The notes under the pieces: generated by a model | Seen by the model: only the letters and a program-made list of their open reading frames with translations | Databases searched by the model: none | Told to the model about the DNA's origin: nothing | NCBI RefSeq assembly: GCF_024756255.1 | Contig: NZ_JANUHB010000004.1 | Coordinates: 248,001-312,000, forward strand | Direction: 5' to 3' | Source: Massilia agilis | Lineage (GTDB): Bacteria > Pseudomonadota > Gammaproteobacteria > Burkholderiales > Burkholderiaceae_D | Length of the DNA stretch: 64,000 bases | In this document: one piece after another, positions 52,385 through 62,216 of the stretch | How positions within the stretch are numbered: the first letter of the stretch is position 1 | Layout of the letters: each line of letters opens with the position of its first letter | Position numbers and translations under genes: made by a program

Positions 52385-53842
52385 TCACGCTTCGCCGGCT
52401 GCCGCCCTGATCGCCTCGAAGCGCGCCAGCGTCTGCTTGCGGGCGCGCTCGTGCTCGACGATCGGCCAGGCGTAGTCGCGCCCCATCTGCACGCCCTTGG
52501 CCAGCAGCAGCATCGGCTCGGCCAGCATTGGTGCGTGGATCTCGCGCGCGTCGAGTGCGGCCAGCTGCGGCAGGTAGCGCCGGATGAAGTTGCCGTCCGG
52601 GTCGAACTTGCGCGACTGGGTGAGCGGATTGAAGATGCGGAACCACGGCTGGGCATCGCAGCCGGTCGAGGCGGCCCACTGCCAGCCGCCGTTGTTGGAC
52701 GCCAGGTCGTAATCGTTCAGCTTGAGGGCAAAATAGCGCTCGCCGCGCCGCCAGTCGATGCCCAGGTCCTTGGTCAGGAAGCTGGCAGTGAGCATGCGCA
52801 GCCGGTTGTGCATGAACCCGGTCTGGTTGAGCTGGGCCATCGCCGCGTCCACCAGCGGGTAGCCGGTGCGCCCTTCGCACCAGGCGGCAAAGGCAGCGTC
52901 GGCGGCTTGCCCCTGTTCCCAGGCGATGGCGTCGAACGCGCTCTTGAACGACTGCGTCACCACGCGCGGGTGGTGGTACAGGATCATCGCGTAGAACTCG
53001 CGCCAGATGAGCTCGGACAGCCATACCTCGGCGCCGGCCGCCCCGTGCGCGGCCATCTGGCGGGCGGTGCGTACCAGGTGGCGGATCGAGGTGGTGCCAA
53101 AGCGCAGGTGCACCGACAAGCGCGAGGTGGCGTCGTCGGCGGGGAAGTCGCGCGCCGTGCCGTAGCTGGCGATGCGGTCGAGGAAGTGCTCGAACAGATC
53201 CGCGGCGCCGCTCATGCCGGCCGGTGCGACGGGATTCGCCGGCTCCGCAAAGCCGATGTCGGCCAGGCCGGGCAGGGCGCTTGCGGCGGGCGCGGGCGCA
53301 AGGCGCGCGGCCAGCGGCTCGATCTCGTGGGGCGCGAGCGCGTCCGGATTGGCGGCAAGCTGGCGCAACCAGGCGTTCTTGTATGGCGTGAAGACCGAGA
53401 ACGGCTGCCCGCCCAGGGTCAGCACCTCGCTGCGTTCGAACACCACCTGGTCCTTGGAGGTGGCAAACAGGCGCCCGTCCGCACCCAGCTTGCGCGCCAC
53501 CCGGTTGTCGCGGGCGATGGCGGCCGGCTCGTAGTCGTGGTTGGCGAACACGGTCTCGACCCCCAGCTCGGCGGCCAAGCGCGGGATCTCCTCCTCGGCG
53601 CGGCCGTGGCGCACGATCAGGCCGCCGCCGAGCCGGCGCAGGTCGGCGTCCAGTTCGCGCAGGCTGGCGTGGATGAAGTGCACGCGCCGGTCGTCGGGCG
53701 GCAGGCCGGCGAGGATGTCGGTGTCGAACACGAAGGCGCAGTACACGCTGCCCGAGCCCGCCAGCGCACGGTGCAAGGCGGCATGGTCGAAGCTGCGCAG
53801 GTCGCGCCGGAACCAGACGAGGGACTTGCTTTTAGGCATCAT
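52385..53842 (-). CDS. phrB: Deoxyribodipyrimidine photolyase
   Basis: 485 residues; light-driven repair of cyclobutane pyrimidine dimers. The N-terminal antenna-binding alpha/beta domain (LVWFRRDLRSFDHAAL) and the FAD domain (WLSELIWREFYAMIL, TGYPLVDAAMAQLNQTG, FMHNRLRMLTASFLTKDL, DYDLASNNGGWQW) are intact. Two adjacent ATG codons (53842, 53839) are possible starts; a longer frame from 53914 is not supported. Confidence 0.95.
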   Translation of the reverse strand: MMPKSKSLVWFRRDLRSFDHAALHRALAGSGSVYCAFVFDTDILAGLPPDDRRVHFIHASLRELDADLRRLGGGLIVRHGRAEEEIPRLAAELGVETVFANHDYEPAAIARDNRVARKLGADGRLFATSKDQVVFERSEVLTLGGQPFSVFTPYKNAWLRQLAANPDALAPHEIEPLAARLAPAPAASALPGLADIGFAEPANPVAPAGMSGAADLFEHFLDRIASYGTARDFPADDATSRLSVHLRFGTTSIRHLVRTARQMAAHGAAGAEVWLSELIWREFYAMILYHHPRVVTQSFKSAFDAIAWEQGQAADAAFAAWCEGRTGYPLVDAAMAQLNQTGFMHNRLRMLTASFLTKDLGIDWRRGERYFALKLNDYDLASNNGGWQWAASTGCDAQPWFRIFNPLTQSRKFDPDGNFIRRYLPQLAALDAREIHAPMLAEPMLLLAKGVQMGRDYAWPIVEHERARKQTLARFEAIRAAAGEA

Positions 53843-54017
53843 TTGATGTGCAGGGTCAATGCGACCCGGCATTTTACTGGCTACGATGGGCCTTAGCTGC
53901 GCGCGGCACGGCATTTGCGGGGCTGCCGGCGCGATTCAGTGTAAACTATCGAAAAATCCAACGTTGTAGGACGGATAAGCGGTAGCCTGTCAGAGTGAGC
54001 CCATAGGAAGTCAGCGT

Positions 54018-54680
54018 ATGAAGAAAAGCAAGGTCGGCACAACTCTCCCCATGCCCGGGATGCCGCAGGAGCGGATCGATACGCTTGGCAAGGCGGTCTC
54101 GGTTACCGCGGCGTCGGGCCTGAACCTGGCCAACCATTTCCTCATTGCCATGCCCTCGATGCAGGACCCGATTTTCGGCGGCACCGTAGTCTATGTCTGC
54201 GAGCACAACGACAAGGGCGTGCTCGGGGTGGTGATCAACAAGCCCACCGACATGACCATGGACGTGCTGTTCGACCGCATCGACCTGAAGCTGTCCGAGG
54301 GCCTCAAGAGCACGGTCAGCAGCGCGCCGATCATGTTCGGCGGCCCGGTCCAGGACGACCGCGGTTTCGTGCTGCATTCGCCGGGCGGGCGCTACTCGTC
54401 CTCGCTGGCCGTGACCGACGAGGTGGCATTCACCACTTCCATCGATGTGCTCGAGGCGGTGGCCAACGGCGACGGCCCGCAGCGCATGCTGGTGTCGATC
54501 GGCTACGCCGGCTGGAGCCCCGGCCAGCTCGAGGAAGAAATCGCCAAGAACGGCTGGCTGACGGTGAACGCCGACGCCCGCGTGCTGTTCGACCTGCCGA
54601 TCGAGGAGCGCTACAACGCCGCCATCAAACTCCTGGGAATCGACCCGCTGATGCTCGCACCTGAGGCCGGCCATGCGTAA
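54018..54680 (+). CDS. yqgE: YqgE/AlgH family protein (UPF0301)
   Basis: 220 residues. Core motifs: NHFLIAMPSMQDPIFGGTVVYVCEH in two blocks, GVVINKPTDMTM, GGPVQDDRGFVLH and GYAGWSPGQLEEEIA. The family is conserved next to ruvX/yqgF but its activity is unknown. It extends about 30 residues further at the N-terminus than E. coli YqgE. First gene of the operon yqgE-ruvX-pyrR-pyrB-pyrC'; 2 bases separate it from ruvX. Confidence 0.92.
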   Translation: MKKSKVGTTLPMPGMPQERIDTLGKAVSVTAASGLNLANHFLIAMPSMQDPIFGGTVVYVCEHNDKGVLGVVINKPTDMTMDVLFDRIDLKLSEGLKSTVSSAPIMFGGPVQDDRGFVLHSPGGRYSSSLAVTDEVAFTTSIDVLEAVANGDGPQRMLVSIGYAGWSPGQLEEEIAKNGWLTVNADARVLFDLPIEERYNAAIKLLGIDPLMLAPEAGHA

Positions 54681-54682
54681 TA

Positions 54683-55075
54683 ATGGTTGACATCGTCCTG
54701 GGCTTCGATTTTGGCATCAAGCGTATCGGCATCGCGATGGGGAACACCCTCACGGGCCAGGCGCAACCGCTTTCCGTCATCAACGCTGTCGATAACGCCA
54801 CCCGTTTCAAGGCCATCGGCGAACTGATCGAACAATGGCGCCCGGCGCGCCTGGTGGTCGGCGAACCGCGTCATCCGGACGGCGCCGAGCACGACATGAC
54901 GCTGCGCGCGCGCCGCTTTGCCAACCAACTCAACGGCCGCTTCAGCCTGCCCGTCACGCTCGTGGACGAGCGCTATTCGTCGGCAGTGATCCCCGCAAAG
55001 CGCGGCGAGATCATCGACGCCAAGGCGGCCGCAATCATTTTGCAACAATACTTTGACGACCATGTCCAAAACTAG
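54683..55075 (+). CDS. ruvX: Putative Holliday junction resolvase YqgF/RuvX
   Basis: 130 residues, RNase H-like fold. The catalytic Asp lies in VLGFDFGIKRIGIAMGN, with VVGEPRHPDG and VDERYSSAVI following. In E. coli the protein acts in 16S rRNA 5'-end maturation. The stop lies 14 bases inside the pyrR gene, so translation is coupled. Confidence 0.93.
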   Translation: MVDIVLGFDFGIKRIGIAMGNTLTGQAQPLSVINAVDNATRFKAIGELIEQWRPARLVVGEPRHPDGAEHDMTLRARRFANQLNGRFSLPVTLVDERYSSAVIPAKRGEIIDAKAAAIILQQYFDDHVQN

Positions 55076-55580
55076 TGACGACTTCGACGCCGAAGCGCTG
55101 TACCGCACCCTGCTCGGGCAGGTGCGGGACGGCCTTGCCGGCGTCGGCGATGCCGCCATCGTCGGCATCCATTCCGGTGGCGCGTGGCTGGCCGAACGGC
55201 TCGCGCGCGACCTCGACCTGAACGGACGGCTGGGCTTCATCGACGTCTCGTTCTACCGGGACGACTACGCGAAGAAGGGCCTGCACCCGGACGTGAAGCC
55301 GACCCACATCCCGTTCAACGTGGACGGCGCCACCATCGTGCTGGTGGACGACGTGCTGTTCACCGGGCGCACCACGCGCGCGGCGATCAACGTGCTGTTC
55401 GACTACGGCCGCCCGCAGCGCATCGTGCTGGCGGCGCTGGTGGACCGCGGCGGGCGCGAGCTGCCGGTGGCGGCCGATTTCGCCGGCGCGCGCGTGACCC
55501 TCAAGCCGGGCCAGTCGCTGGCGCTGCTGAAGAACGCCGACGGCCAACTCTCGCTCACGATCGAAGACGACAATGTTTAA
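55062..55580 (+). CDS. pyrR: PyrR bifunctional pyrimidine regulator/uracil phosphoribosyltransferase
   Basis: 172 residues. PRPP-binding loop [16 protein letters not shown] and the family motif [15 protein letters not shown] identify PyrR. In beta- and gammaproteobacteria its role is less clear than the attenuator-binding of Bacillus. No obvious PyrR-type attenuator is seen upstream. It overlaps both ruvX and pyrB (8 bases). Confidence 0.93.
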   Translation: MSKTSDDFDAEALYRTLLGQVRDGLAGVGDAAIVGIHSGGAWLAERLARDLDLNGRLGFIDVSFYRDDYAKKGLHPDVKPTHIPFNVDGATIVLVDDVLFTGRTTRAAINVLFDYGRPQRIVLAALVDRGGRELPVAADFAGARVTLKPGQSLALLKNADGQLSLTIEDDNV

Positions 55581-56538
55581 TCCCCAGCTGAATAAAAACG
55601 GCGAGCTGCAGCACCTCCTGACCATCGAGGGGCTGCCCAAGCCGATCATCAACCACATCCTCGACACGGCGTCGAGCTTCGTCTCCATTTCGGACCGCGA
55701 AGTGAAGAAGGTGCCGCTCATGCGCGGCAAGAGCGTGTTCAACCTGTTCTTCGAGAACTCCACGCGCACCCGCACCACCTTCGAGATCGCCTCCAAGCGC
55801 CTGTCGGCCGACGTGATCAACCTGAACATCTCGGCCTCTTCCACTGCCAAGGGCGAGTCGCTGCTCGACACCATCGACAACCTGTCGGCCATGCACGCGG
55901 ACATGTTCGTGGTGCGCCACGCGCAGTCGGGCGCGCCGTTCCTGATCGCCAAGCACCTGAACGACCACGGGCAGAAGGACATCCACGTCGTCAACGCCGG
56001 CGACGGGCGCCACGCGCACCCGACCCAGGGCCTGCTCGACATGTACACGATCCGCCACTACAAGAAGGACTTCACCAACCTGACGGTGGCGATCGTCGGC
56101 GACATCCTGCACAGCCGCGTTGCGCGCTCGGACATCCATGCGCTCACCACGCTGGGCGTGCCCGAGATCCGCGCGATCGGCCCGGCCACGCTGCTGCCGG
56201 GCGGGCTGGAACAGATGGGCGTGCGCTGCTACTCGAACATGGACGAGGGCCTGAAGGACGTGGACGTGATCATCATGCTGCGCCTGCAGAACGAGCGCAT
56301 GTCCGGCGCGCTGCTGCCGTCGGCCCAGGAGTACTTCAAGAGCTACGGCCTGACGCCCGAGCGCCTGGCGCTGGCCAAGCCGGACGCGATCGTGATGCAC
56401 CCGGGCCCGATGAACCGCGGCGTCGAGATCGATTCGGCGGTGGCCGACGGCGCGCAGGCAGTGATCCTGCCGCAGGTGACCTTCGGCATTGCGGTGCGCA
56501 TGGCGGTGATGAGTATTTTGGCGGGAACCCACGGATGA
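55573..56538 (+). CDS. pyrB: Aspartate carbamoyltransferase catalytic subunit
   Basis: 321 residues. Carbamoyl-phosphate site [13 protein letters not shown] and aspartate-site motif [12 protein letters not shown] are intact. There is no pyrI; instead the adjacent gene encodes a dihydroorotase-like protein without metal ligands. The Pseudomonas pyrBC' pair is the precedent: the inactive PyrC' is a structural partner of PyrB. The stop overlaps pyrC' by 4 bases. Confidence 0.96.
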   Translation: MFNPQLNKNGELQHLLTIEGLPKPIINHILDTASSFVSISDREVKKVPLMRGKSVFNLFFENSTRTRTTFEIASKRLSADVINLNISASSTAKGESLLDTIDNLSAMHADMFVVRHAQSGAPFLIAKHLNDHGQKDIHVVNAGDGRHAHPTQGLLDMYTIRHYKKDFTNLTVAIVGDILHSRVARSDIHALTTLGVPEIRAIGPATLLPGGLEQMGVRCYSNMDEGLKDVDVIIMLRLQNERMSGALLPSAQEYFKSYGLTPERLALAKPDAIVMHPGPMNRGVEIDSAVADGAQAVILPQVTFGIAVRMAVMSILAGTHG

Positions 56539-57821
56539 AACTACATATCAAGAACGGGCGCGTGGTCGACCCGGCGAACAACATCGACAAAGTAACCGAC
56601 CTGTTCATCGCGGACGGGAAGGTGGCGGCAGTGGGCAGCGCGCCCGCGGGCTTTGCCGCCGACAGCACCATCGACGCGACCGGCCTGGTGGTGGCCCCTG
56701 GCCTGGTGGACCTGTCCGCGCGCCTGCGCGAGCCGGGCTACGAATACAAGGCCACGCTGGAATCGGAAATGCAGGCGGCGATGCAGGGCGGCGTGACCAC
56801 GCTCGTGTGCCCGCCCGACACCGACCCCGTGCTCGACGAGCCGGGCCTGGTGGAAATGCTCAAGCACCGCGCGCGCAACCTGAACCAGGCGCACGTGCAC
56901 CCGCTGGGCGCGCTCACCGTCGGCCTGAAGGGCCTGGCGCTGACCGAGATGGCGGAACTGACCGAGGCCGGCTGCATCGGCTTCTCGCAGGCCGAGGTGC
57001 CGGTGCAGGACACCACGGTGCTGCTGCGCGCGCTGCAGTACGCCAAAACCTTCGGCTACACCGTATGGCTGCGCCCGCAGGACGCGCACATCGGCCGCGG
57101 CGGCGTGGCGCACAGCGGGCCGCTGGCCTCGCGCCTGGGCCTGTCGGGCGTGCCGGTGATGGCCGAGACCATCGCGCTGCACACGATCTTCGAGCTGGTG
57201 CGCGCCACCGGCGCGCGCGTGCACCTGTGCCGCCTGTCGTCCGCCGCCGGGCTGGAGCTGGTGCGCGCGGCCAAGAAGGAAGGACTGCCGGTCACCTGCG
57301 ACGTGGGCGTGCATCACCTGCACATGACCGACGCCGACATCGGCTTCTTCGACTCCAACGCGCGCATCGATCCGCCGCTGCGCAGCCAGCGCGACCGCGA
57401 TGCGATCCGCGCCGCTGTGCTGGACGGGACCGTGGACGCGGTCTGCTCTGACCACACCCCGGTGGACGACGACGAGAAGCTGCTGCCGTTCGGCGAGGCT
57501 TCGCCCGGCGCCACCGGCCTGGAACTGCTGCTGTCGCTGATGCTCAAGTGGGCCGAAGACGAACGCGGCGCCGCCAAGGACAGCTTGTCGCGTGCGATCG
57601 CCAGGGTCACCAGCCAGGCCGCGCGCGTGGCCGGGCTGCAGGCGGGCGACCTGTCGGTTGGCGCGAGTGCCGACGTCGTCGTGTTCGACCCCGAGGCCCG
57701 CTGGACCGTCAAGGCATCGGCGCTGGCCAGCCAGGGCAAGCACACGCCGTTCCTGGGCTACGAGCTGTCGGGGCAGGTGAAGGCGACCATCGTCGCCGGC
57801 CAGATCGCGTACCAGCGCTAA
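56535..57821 (+). CDS. pyrC': Dihydroorotase-like protein, probably inactive (PyrC')
   Basis: 428 residues of the dihydroorotase/amidohydrolase family. The metal-binding H-x-H of the N-terminal motif (canonical DxHxHLREPG) is replaced: the sequence reads [14 protein letters not shown]. The later His ligands are also changed ([10 protein letters not shown] where active enzymes have [14 protein letters not shown] where they have HxST). One Asp (CSDHTP) remains. It therefore probably has no dihydroorotase activity and serves as structural partner of PyrB, as known for Pseudomonas PyrC'. An active dihydroorotase must be encoded elsewhere. Confidence 0.85.
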   Translation: MKLHIKNGRVVDPANNIDKVTDLFIADGKVAAVGSAPAGFAADSTIDATGLVVAPGLVDLSARLREPGYEYKATLESEMQAAMQGGVTTLVCPPDTDPVLDEPGLVEMLKHRARNLNQAHVHPLGALTVGLKGLALTEMAELTEAGCIGFSQAEVPVQDTTVLLRALQYAKTFGYTVWLRPQDAHIGRGGVAHSGPLASRLGLSGVPVMAETIALHTIFELVRATGARVHLCRLSSAAGLELVRAAKKEGLPVTCDVGVHHLHMTDADIGFFDSNARIDPPLRSQRDRDAIRAAVLDGTVDAVCSDHTPVDDDEKLLPFGEASPGATGLELLLSLMLKWAEDERGAAKDSLSRAIARVTSQAARVAGLQAGDLSVGASADVVVFDPEARWTVKASALASQGKHTPFLGYELSGQVKATIVAGQIAYQR

Positions 57822-57836
57822 GGCCGGTCATGCGGC

Positions 57837-57864
57837 CGGGGTTCCCGCGCGGGCGGGGACCCTT
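57837..57864. repeat. Degenerate REP-like unit
   Basis: Short, imperfect copy with ttcccgcgcgggcggggacc, resembling one arm of the elements at 6335 and 38346. A small hairpin (GGCCG/CGGCC) precedes it, just after the pyrC' stop. Confidence 0.45.
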
Positions 57865-57901
57865 CCGGCGCACCCCCTCCCGCGACACATGCATATGCCT
57901 G

Positions 57902-57907
57902 TACAAT
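57902..57907 (+). promoter_or_regulatory. Candidate -10 element for plsC
   Basis: TACAAT (five of six matches) about 56 bases before the plsC start. No good -35 at the right distance. Confidence 0.3.
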
Positions 57908-57962
57908 CGGCCCCGAGCAGCGCGCGGCATGGGACCCGCGCGGGCATTATCACCGTCGACAT

Positions 57963-58736
57963 TTGAACATCCAGCTTGCCTGGCGCCTGGCGCGCGCCTC
58001 CCTCCACCTCGTAGCGGGCCTTGCCACCTGCGCCTTCGTATTCCCGTGGGCGGGGCAAAGGCTGCGCGAACGCCTGACCCGGCGCTGGTCGCTCCAGCTG
58101 CTGGCGCTGTGCCGCGTCTCGGTGGAGCAGGGCCATGGCGCACCCGCGCTGGCGCACGCGCTGATCGTCGCCAACCACGTCTCGTGGCTGGACATCTTCG
58201 TCATCAACTCGCTGCACCCGTGCCGCTTCGTGGCCAAGGCCGAGATCCGCGGCTGGCCGCTGCTTGGCTGGCTGGCCGGGCGCGCCGGCACCGTGTTCAT
58301 CGCGCGCGGCGACCGGCGCGGACTGCGCGACATCTTCAAGGGCCTGGTGGGCATGCTGCGGCAGGGCCAGCGCGTCGCCTTCTTCCCGGAAGGGACCACC
58401 TCGCGCCAGGGCGTGATCCTGCCGTTCCACGCCAACCTGCTGGAGGCGGCGATCGACGCCAGCGTCGCGGTGCAGCCGTATGCACTCGAGTACGTGGACG
58501 AGCGCGGCGCGCACCACACGTCGGTTGACTACGTTGGCGAGACCACCTTCGTGAACAGCTTCTTCGCGATCCTGTCGGGGCCGCCCGTGCGCGCGCGGCT
58601 TACCTGCCTGGCGCCGGTCAGCTCGGTCGGCGAGCACCGCCGCGACCTGGCGCAGGCCGCGCGCAAGGCGATCTCGCGCTCGCTGGGCGCGCGCATGGCC
58701 GAGGCAGCGGCCGAATCGCCGCCGCTGCGGGCCTGA
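57963..58736 (+). CDS. plsC: 1-acyl-sn-glycerol-3-phosphate acyltransferase
   Basis: 257 residues; acylates lysophosphatidate to phosphatidate. The acyltransferase H-x4-D motif is NHVSWLD and the phosphate-binding motif is FFPEGTTSRQG. One N-terminal hydrophobic segment (about 8-28) anchors it to the membrane. The start is a TTG at 57963; no ATG or GTG fits better. It follows pyrC' by 141 bases, probably with its own promoter, and ends 16 bases from the convergent apaH. Confidence 0.88.
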   Translation: MNIQLAWRLARASLHLVAGLATCAFVFPWAGQRLRERLTRRWSLQLLALCRVSVEQGHGAPALAHALIVANHVSWLDIFVINSLHPCRFVAKAEIRGWPLLGWLAGRAGTVFIARGDRRGLRDIFKGLVGMLRQGQRVAFFPEGTTSRQGVILPFHANLLEAAIDASVAVQPYALEYVDERGAHHTSVDYVGETTFVNSFFAILSGPPVRARLTCLAPVSSVGEHRRDLAQAARKAISRSLGARMAEAAAESPPLRA

Positions 58737-58752
58737 GCCGGCGCCCGTCACA

Positions 58753-59610
58753 TCAAGCGCCGGCTTTCTTCTTCCCGCCGTGCTCCTGGTATTCGGGGCA
58801 GTCCACTTGCAGCAGCGCGCGGTTGTCCAGGCACACGGCGGAGAGCTTGCCGCCCCAGACGCAGCCGCTGTCCACGCCGATCACGTTCGGCCGCATCACC
58901 AGCCCCAGCGCCGACCAGTGGCCGAACACCACGGTCACGTCCGCCGTCTTGCGGCCGGGGACCTCGAACCACGGCACCAGGCCCGACCCGGGCGGGCCGA
59001 TGTCGCTTTCCTTGTGCTTGAAGTCCATCGTGCCGTCCGGCTGGCACAGGCGCACGCGGGTGAGCGCGTTGACGATGCAGCGCAGGCGCGGCAGGCCGGT
59101 GAGGGCGTCGTCCCAGCGGTCCGGCTCGTTGCCGTACATCTGCGCAAGGAACTCGGTCCAGCGCTCGCTGCGCAGCACGGCCTGCACTTCGCCGGCCAGC
59201 GCCATGGTCTGCTGCGCGCTCCACTGCGGCGCCACGCCCGCGTGCACCAGCAGGTGGCCGTCCACGAACATGGCCAGCGGGCGCTGGCGCAGCCATGCGA
59301 CCAGCTCGTCGCGATCGGGCGCAGCCAGGATTTCGTCCAGCGTGTCGGATTTGCTGACCGCTTGCGCGCCGACCGCCACCGCCAGCAGGTGCAGGTCGTG
59401 GTTGCCGAGCACGGCCTCGACCTGCCCGCCGCTGCGCTCGGCCAGCTCTTTCATGCGGCGCAGGGCGCCCAGCGAATCGGGGCCGCGGTTGATCAGGTCG
59501 CCCACGAACAGGATGCGTGCGTCACCCCCGGCATCCTGTTCGATATGATCGAGCAGGACCTGGGCTTCGTGCGCGCAACCTTGCAGGTCGCCGATGACAT
59601 AAGTTTTCAT
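58753..59610 (-). CDS. apaH: Symmetrical bis(5'-nucleosyl)-tetraphosphatase
   Basis: 285 residues; hydrolyses Ap4A to two ADP. Metallophosphoesterase motifs [14 protein letters not shown] and GNHDLHL are intact at the N-terminus. The ATG at 59610 begins directly before the first motif ([12 protein letters not shown]). Divergent from rfbB with about 100 bases between. Confidence 0.95.
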   Translation of the reverse strand: MKTYVIGDLQGCAHEAQVLLDHIEQDAGGDARILFVGDLINRGPDSLGALRRMKELAERSGGQVEAVLGNHDLHLLAVAVGAQAVSKSDTLDEILAAPDRDELVAWLRQRPLAMFVDGHLLVHAGVAPQWSAQQTMALAGEVQAVLRSERWTEFLAQMYGNEPDRWDDALTGLPRLRCIVNALTRVRLCQPDGTMDFKHKESDIGPPGSGLVPWFEVPGRKTADVTVVFGHWSALGLVMRPNVIGVDSGCVWGGKLSAVCLDNRALLQVDCPEYQEHGGKKKAGA

Positions 59611-59673
59611 GCTAATGGATCGTTTTGGAGCGGGCTTTCGGCCCGGATTTCTCATGGCGCGGCAGCTTTCACA

Positions 59674-59679
59674 TAAAAT
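59674..59679 (+). promoter_or_regulatory. Candidate -10 element for the rfb operon
   Basis: TAAAAT, about 35 bases before the rfbB start, in the divergent gap with apaH. The -35 is weak, so this is tentative. Confidence 0.35.
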
Positions 59680-59713
59680 GCTGCCTGACCTTTACCTTTT
59701 GGCAGGATACTAA

Positions 59714-60781
59714 ATGATTTTGGTGACTGGCGGTGCCGGGTTCATCGGCTCCAATTTCGTGCTGGACTGGCTGGCCAGGTCCGACGAGCCGGTCGTCAAC
59801 TGCGACAAGCTGACGTACGCGGGCAACCTGGACAACTTGTCGGCATTGGCGGGCGATGCGCGCCACCGCTTCGTGCGCGCCGACATTCTCGACCGCGGAC
59901 AGGTCGCGGCCCTGCTGCGCGAGCATCGCCCGCGCGCCATCGTCCATTTTGCCGCCGAAAGCCATGTCGATCGGTCGGTCGTGGCGCCTGGCGATTTCGT
60001 GGCCACCAACGTGACCGGCACATTTTGCCTGCTGGCCGAAGCGCACGCGTATTGGAGCGAATTGAGCGGCACCGAACGCGAAGCTTTCCGATTCCTGCAT
60101 ATTTCGACCGACGAAGTGTACGGCTCACTGCAGCCGGACGCACCGCCATTCACCGAAGATTCGCCGTATGCGCCGAACAGCCCGTATGCCGCCACCAAGG
60201 CGGCGGCCGACCACCTGGTGCGGGCCTGGCACCAGACGTACGGCCTGCCGGCGATCATCACCAATTGCTCGAATAATTACGGTCCGCGCCAGTTTCCCGA
60301 AAAGCTGATTCCCCTGATGATCGCCAATGCGCTGGTCGGCGCGCCGTTGCCGGTCTATGGCGACGGTTTGCAGGTGCGCGACTGGCTGTATGTCGGTGAC
60401 CATTGCGCCGCCTTGCGCCGGGTGCTCGAAGCCGGCCGGCCCGGCGAAACGTATGCGATTGGCGGCAACTGCGAAATGACGAATATCGCGGTGGTCATTG
60501 CCATTTGCGATGTGCTGGCCGAATTGGCGCCCAAAGCCGGCGGCTACCGCGCCCAGGTCGCGCACGTTGCCGATCGCCCGGGGCATGACCGCCGCTATGC
60601 GATCGACAGCGCAAAGGTGCGGCGCGAACTGGGCTGGAGCGCCGTGGAGAACTTTGAAAGCGGCCTGCGCAAGACCGTGCAGTGGTACCTCGGGAACCAG
60701 GATTGGGTCGCCAACGTGCAATCGGGAGCATACCAGGCATGGATCGAACAGAATTACGCCAGCCGGGAGGAGCAGCCATGA
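59714..60781 (+). CDS. rfbB: dTDP-glucose 4,6-dehydratase
   Basis: 355 residues; second step of dTDP-L-rhamnose synthesis. NAD-binding [15 protein letters not shown], catalytic segment STDEVYGSL and the Y-x3-K pair in [13 protein letters not shown]. The start and the rfbA start are joined by overlaps, forming the operon rfbB-rfbA-rfbC-rfbD. Confidence 0.96.
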   Translation: MILVTGGAGFIGSNFVLDWLARSDEPVVNCDKLTYAGNLDNLSALAGDARHRFVRADILDRGQVAALLREHRPRAIVHFAAESHVDRSVVAPGDFVATNVTGTFCLLAEAHAYWSELSGTEREAFRFLHISTDEVYGSLQPDAPPFTEDSPYAPNSPYAATKAAADHLVRAWHQTYGLPAIITNCSNNYGPRQFPEKLIPLMIANALVGAPLPVYGDGLQVRDWLYVGDHCAALRRVLEAGRPGETYAIGGNCEMTNIAVVIAICDVLAELAPKAGGYRAQVAHVADRPGHDRRYAIDSAKVRRELGWSAVENFESGLRKTVQWYLGNQDWVANVQSGAYQAWIEQNYASREEQP

Positions 60782-61668
60782 CGCCACAGGCGCGGCGCGG
60801 TATCGTGCTGGCGGGCGGATCGGGCACGCGCCTTTATCCGATGACACTAAGCTTGTCCAAACAGCTCATGCCGGTGTACGACAAGCCGATGATCTACTAT
60901 CCGCTGTCAACGCTGATGCTCGCCGGTATCCGCGATATCCTGGTCATTTCGACCCCGCATGATATGCCGCGTTTCCAGGAGCTGCTGGGCGATGGCAGCC
61001 GGTGGGGCATTTGTTTGCGCTACGCCGCGCAGGCCGCGCCGGAAGGCATTGCGCAAGCGTTCCTGATTGGCCGCGATTTTCTTGGCGATGCGCCTTCTGC
61101 GCTAATTTTGGGCGATAACCTCTATTACGGGCATGGCCTGGATCGCCAGCTGGAAGCGGCCAGCGCGCGCCCCGACGGCGCCACCGTGTTCGCCTACCAC
61201 GTGCACGATCCCGAGCGTTATGGCGTGGTTGAATTCGGCCCCGGGCGGCGCGCGCTCTCGATCGAGGAAAAGCCCAGCCAGCCCAAGTCCAATTACGCGG
61301 TCACCGGCTTGTATTTCTATGACGCGAGCGTGGTCGACATCGCGTCGTCGATTCGTCCTTCTGCAAGGGGCGAACTCGAAATCACGGACGTGAACCGGGC
61401 CTACCTCGACCAGGGCAAGCTGCAGGTCGAGGTGATGGGACGGGGCATGGCCTGGCTCGACACCGGCACCCACGAATCGCTGCTCGACGCCGCCCAGTTC
61501 ATCGCCACGATCGAAAAGCGCCAGGGCCTCAAGGTGGGCGTGCCGGAAGAAATTGCTTATCGCAAGGGGTATATCGATGGCACGGCGCTCGAGAAACTGG
61601 CCGCGCCCCTGCAAAGCAGCGGATACGGGAAATACCTTTTGCAAATCCTGAATGGCACGGTGCTCTGA
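60778..61668 (+). CDS. rfbA: Glucose-1-phosphate thymidylyltransferase
   Basis: 296 residues; makes dTDP-glucose from glucose-1-phosphate and dTTP. N-terminal nucleotide signature [16 protein letters not shown], catalytic Lys/Asp regions [16 protein letters not shown] and LGDNLYYG. The ATG at 60778 overlaps the rfbB stop; the longer frame is inside rfbB. Confidence 0.96.
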   Translation: MTPQARRGIVLAGGSGTRLYPMTLSLSKQLMPVYDKPMIYYPLSTLMLAGIRDILVISTPHDMPRFQELLGDGSRWGICLRYAAQAAPEGIAQAFLIGRDFLGDAPSALILGDNLYYGHGLDRQLEAASARPDGATVFAYHVHDPERYGVVEFGPGRRALSIEEKPSQPKSNYAVTGLYFYDASVVDIASSIRPSARGELEITDVNRAYLDQGKLQVEVMGRGMAWLDTGTHESLLDAAQFIATIEKRQGLKVGVPEEIAYRKGYIDGTALEKLAAPLQSSGYGKYLLQILNGTVL

Positions 61669-62216
61669 TGAAAATAACTCCAAGTGACATCGCGGACGTG
61701 CTGATCATCGAACCGCAGGTCTTTCGCGACGAGCGCGGCTTTTTCTACGAAAGTTTCAATGAGCGGCGCTTCGAGGAACTGACCGGGCTGCAGCCGCGGT
61801 TCGTACAGGACAACCATTCGCAGTCCGTGCGCAATGTCGTGCGCGGCCTGCACTACCAGGTCGGGCAGGCCGCGCAGGGCAAGCTTATCCGTGTGGTGGC
61901 GGGTGCGATTTTCGACGTCGTGGTCGATTTGCGCCGCGGCTCGCCGTCATTCGGGCGCGCGGCCTGTATCGAGCTGTCCGCCGACAACCAGCGACAGCTC
62001 TGGATTCCGCCCGGATTTGCCCACGGCTTCCTGGTCACGAGCGAGCGCGCCGATTGCCTCTACAAGACCACCGGCTACTGGTCGCCCACCGATGAGCGCA
62101 CCCTGCTCTGGAACGATCCCGCGGTGGCCATTGACTGGCCCTTGCGCGGCGCGCCGATCGTCTCGGCCAAGGACCAGGCCGGCACCCCGTTGGCGCAGGC
62201 CGAGGTGTTCCCGTGA
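61668..62216 (+). CDS. rfbC: dTDP-4-dehydrorhamnose 3,5-epimerase
   Basis: 182 residues, cupin fold. Catalytic His in VVRGLHYQ, Tyr and Asp in the C-terminal half (FAHGFLVTSERADCLYKTTGYW in two blocks). The ATG shares a base with the rfbA stop (TGATG). Confidence 0.95.
   Translation: MKITPSDIADVLIIEPQVFRDERGFFYESFNERRFEELTGLQPRFVQDNHSQSVRNVVRGLHYQVGQAAQGKLIRVVAGAIFDVVVDLRRGSPSFGRAACIELSADNQRQLWIPPGFAHGFLVTSERADCLYKTTGYWSPTDERTLLWNDPAVAIDWPLRGAPIVSAKDQAGTPLAQAEVFP

Noticed and set aside
50309..53896. 1195-codon open frame on the plus strand across three genes
   Set aside because: Runs antisense through the PsiE-like, deacetylase and photolyase genes, which have clear motifs; a GC-skew artefact.
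55021..55075. Attenuator-type PyrR binding structure
   Set aside because: No anti-terminator and terminator pair could be drawn; pyrR overlaps ruvX directly.
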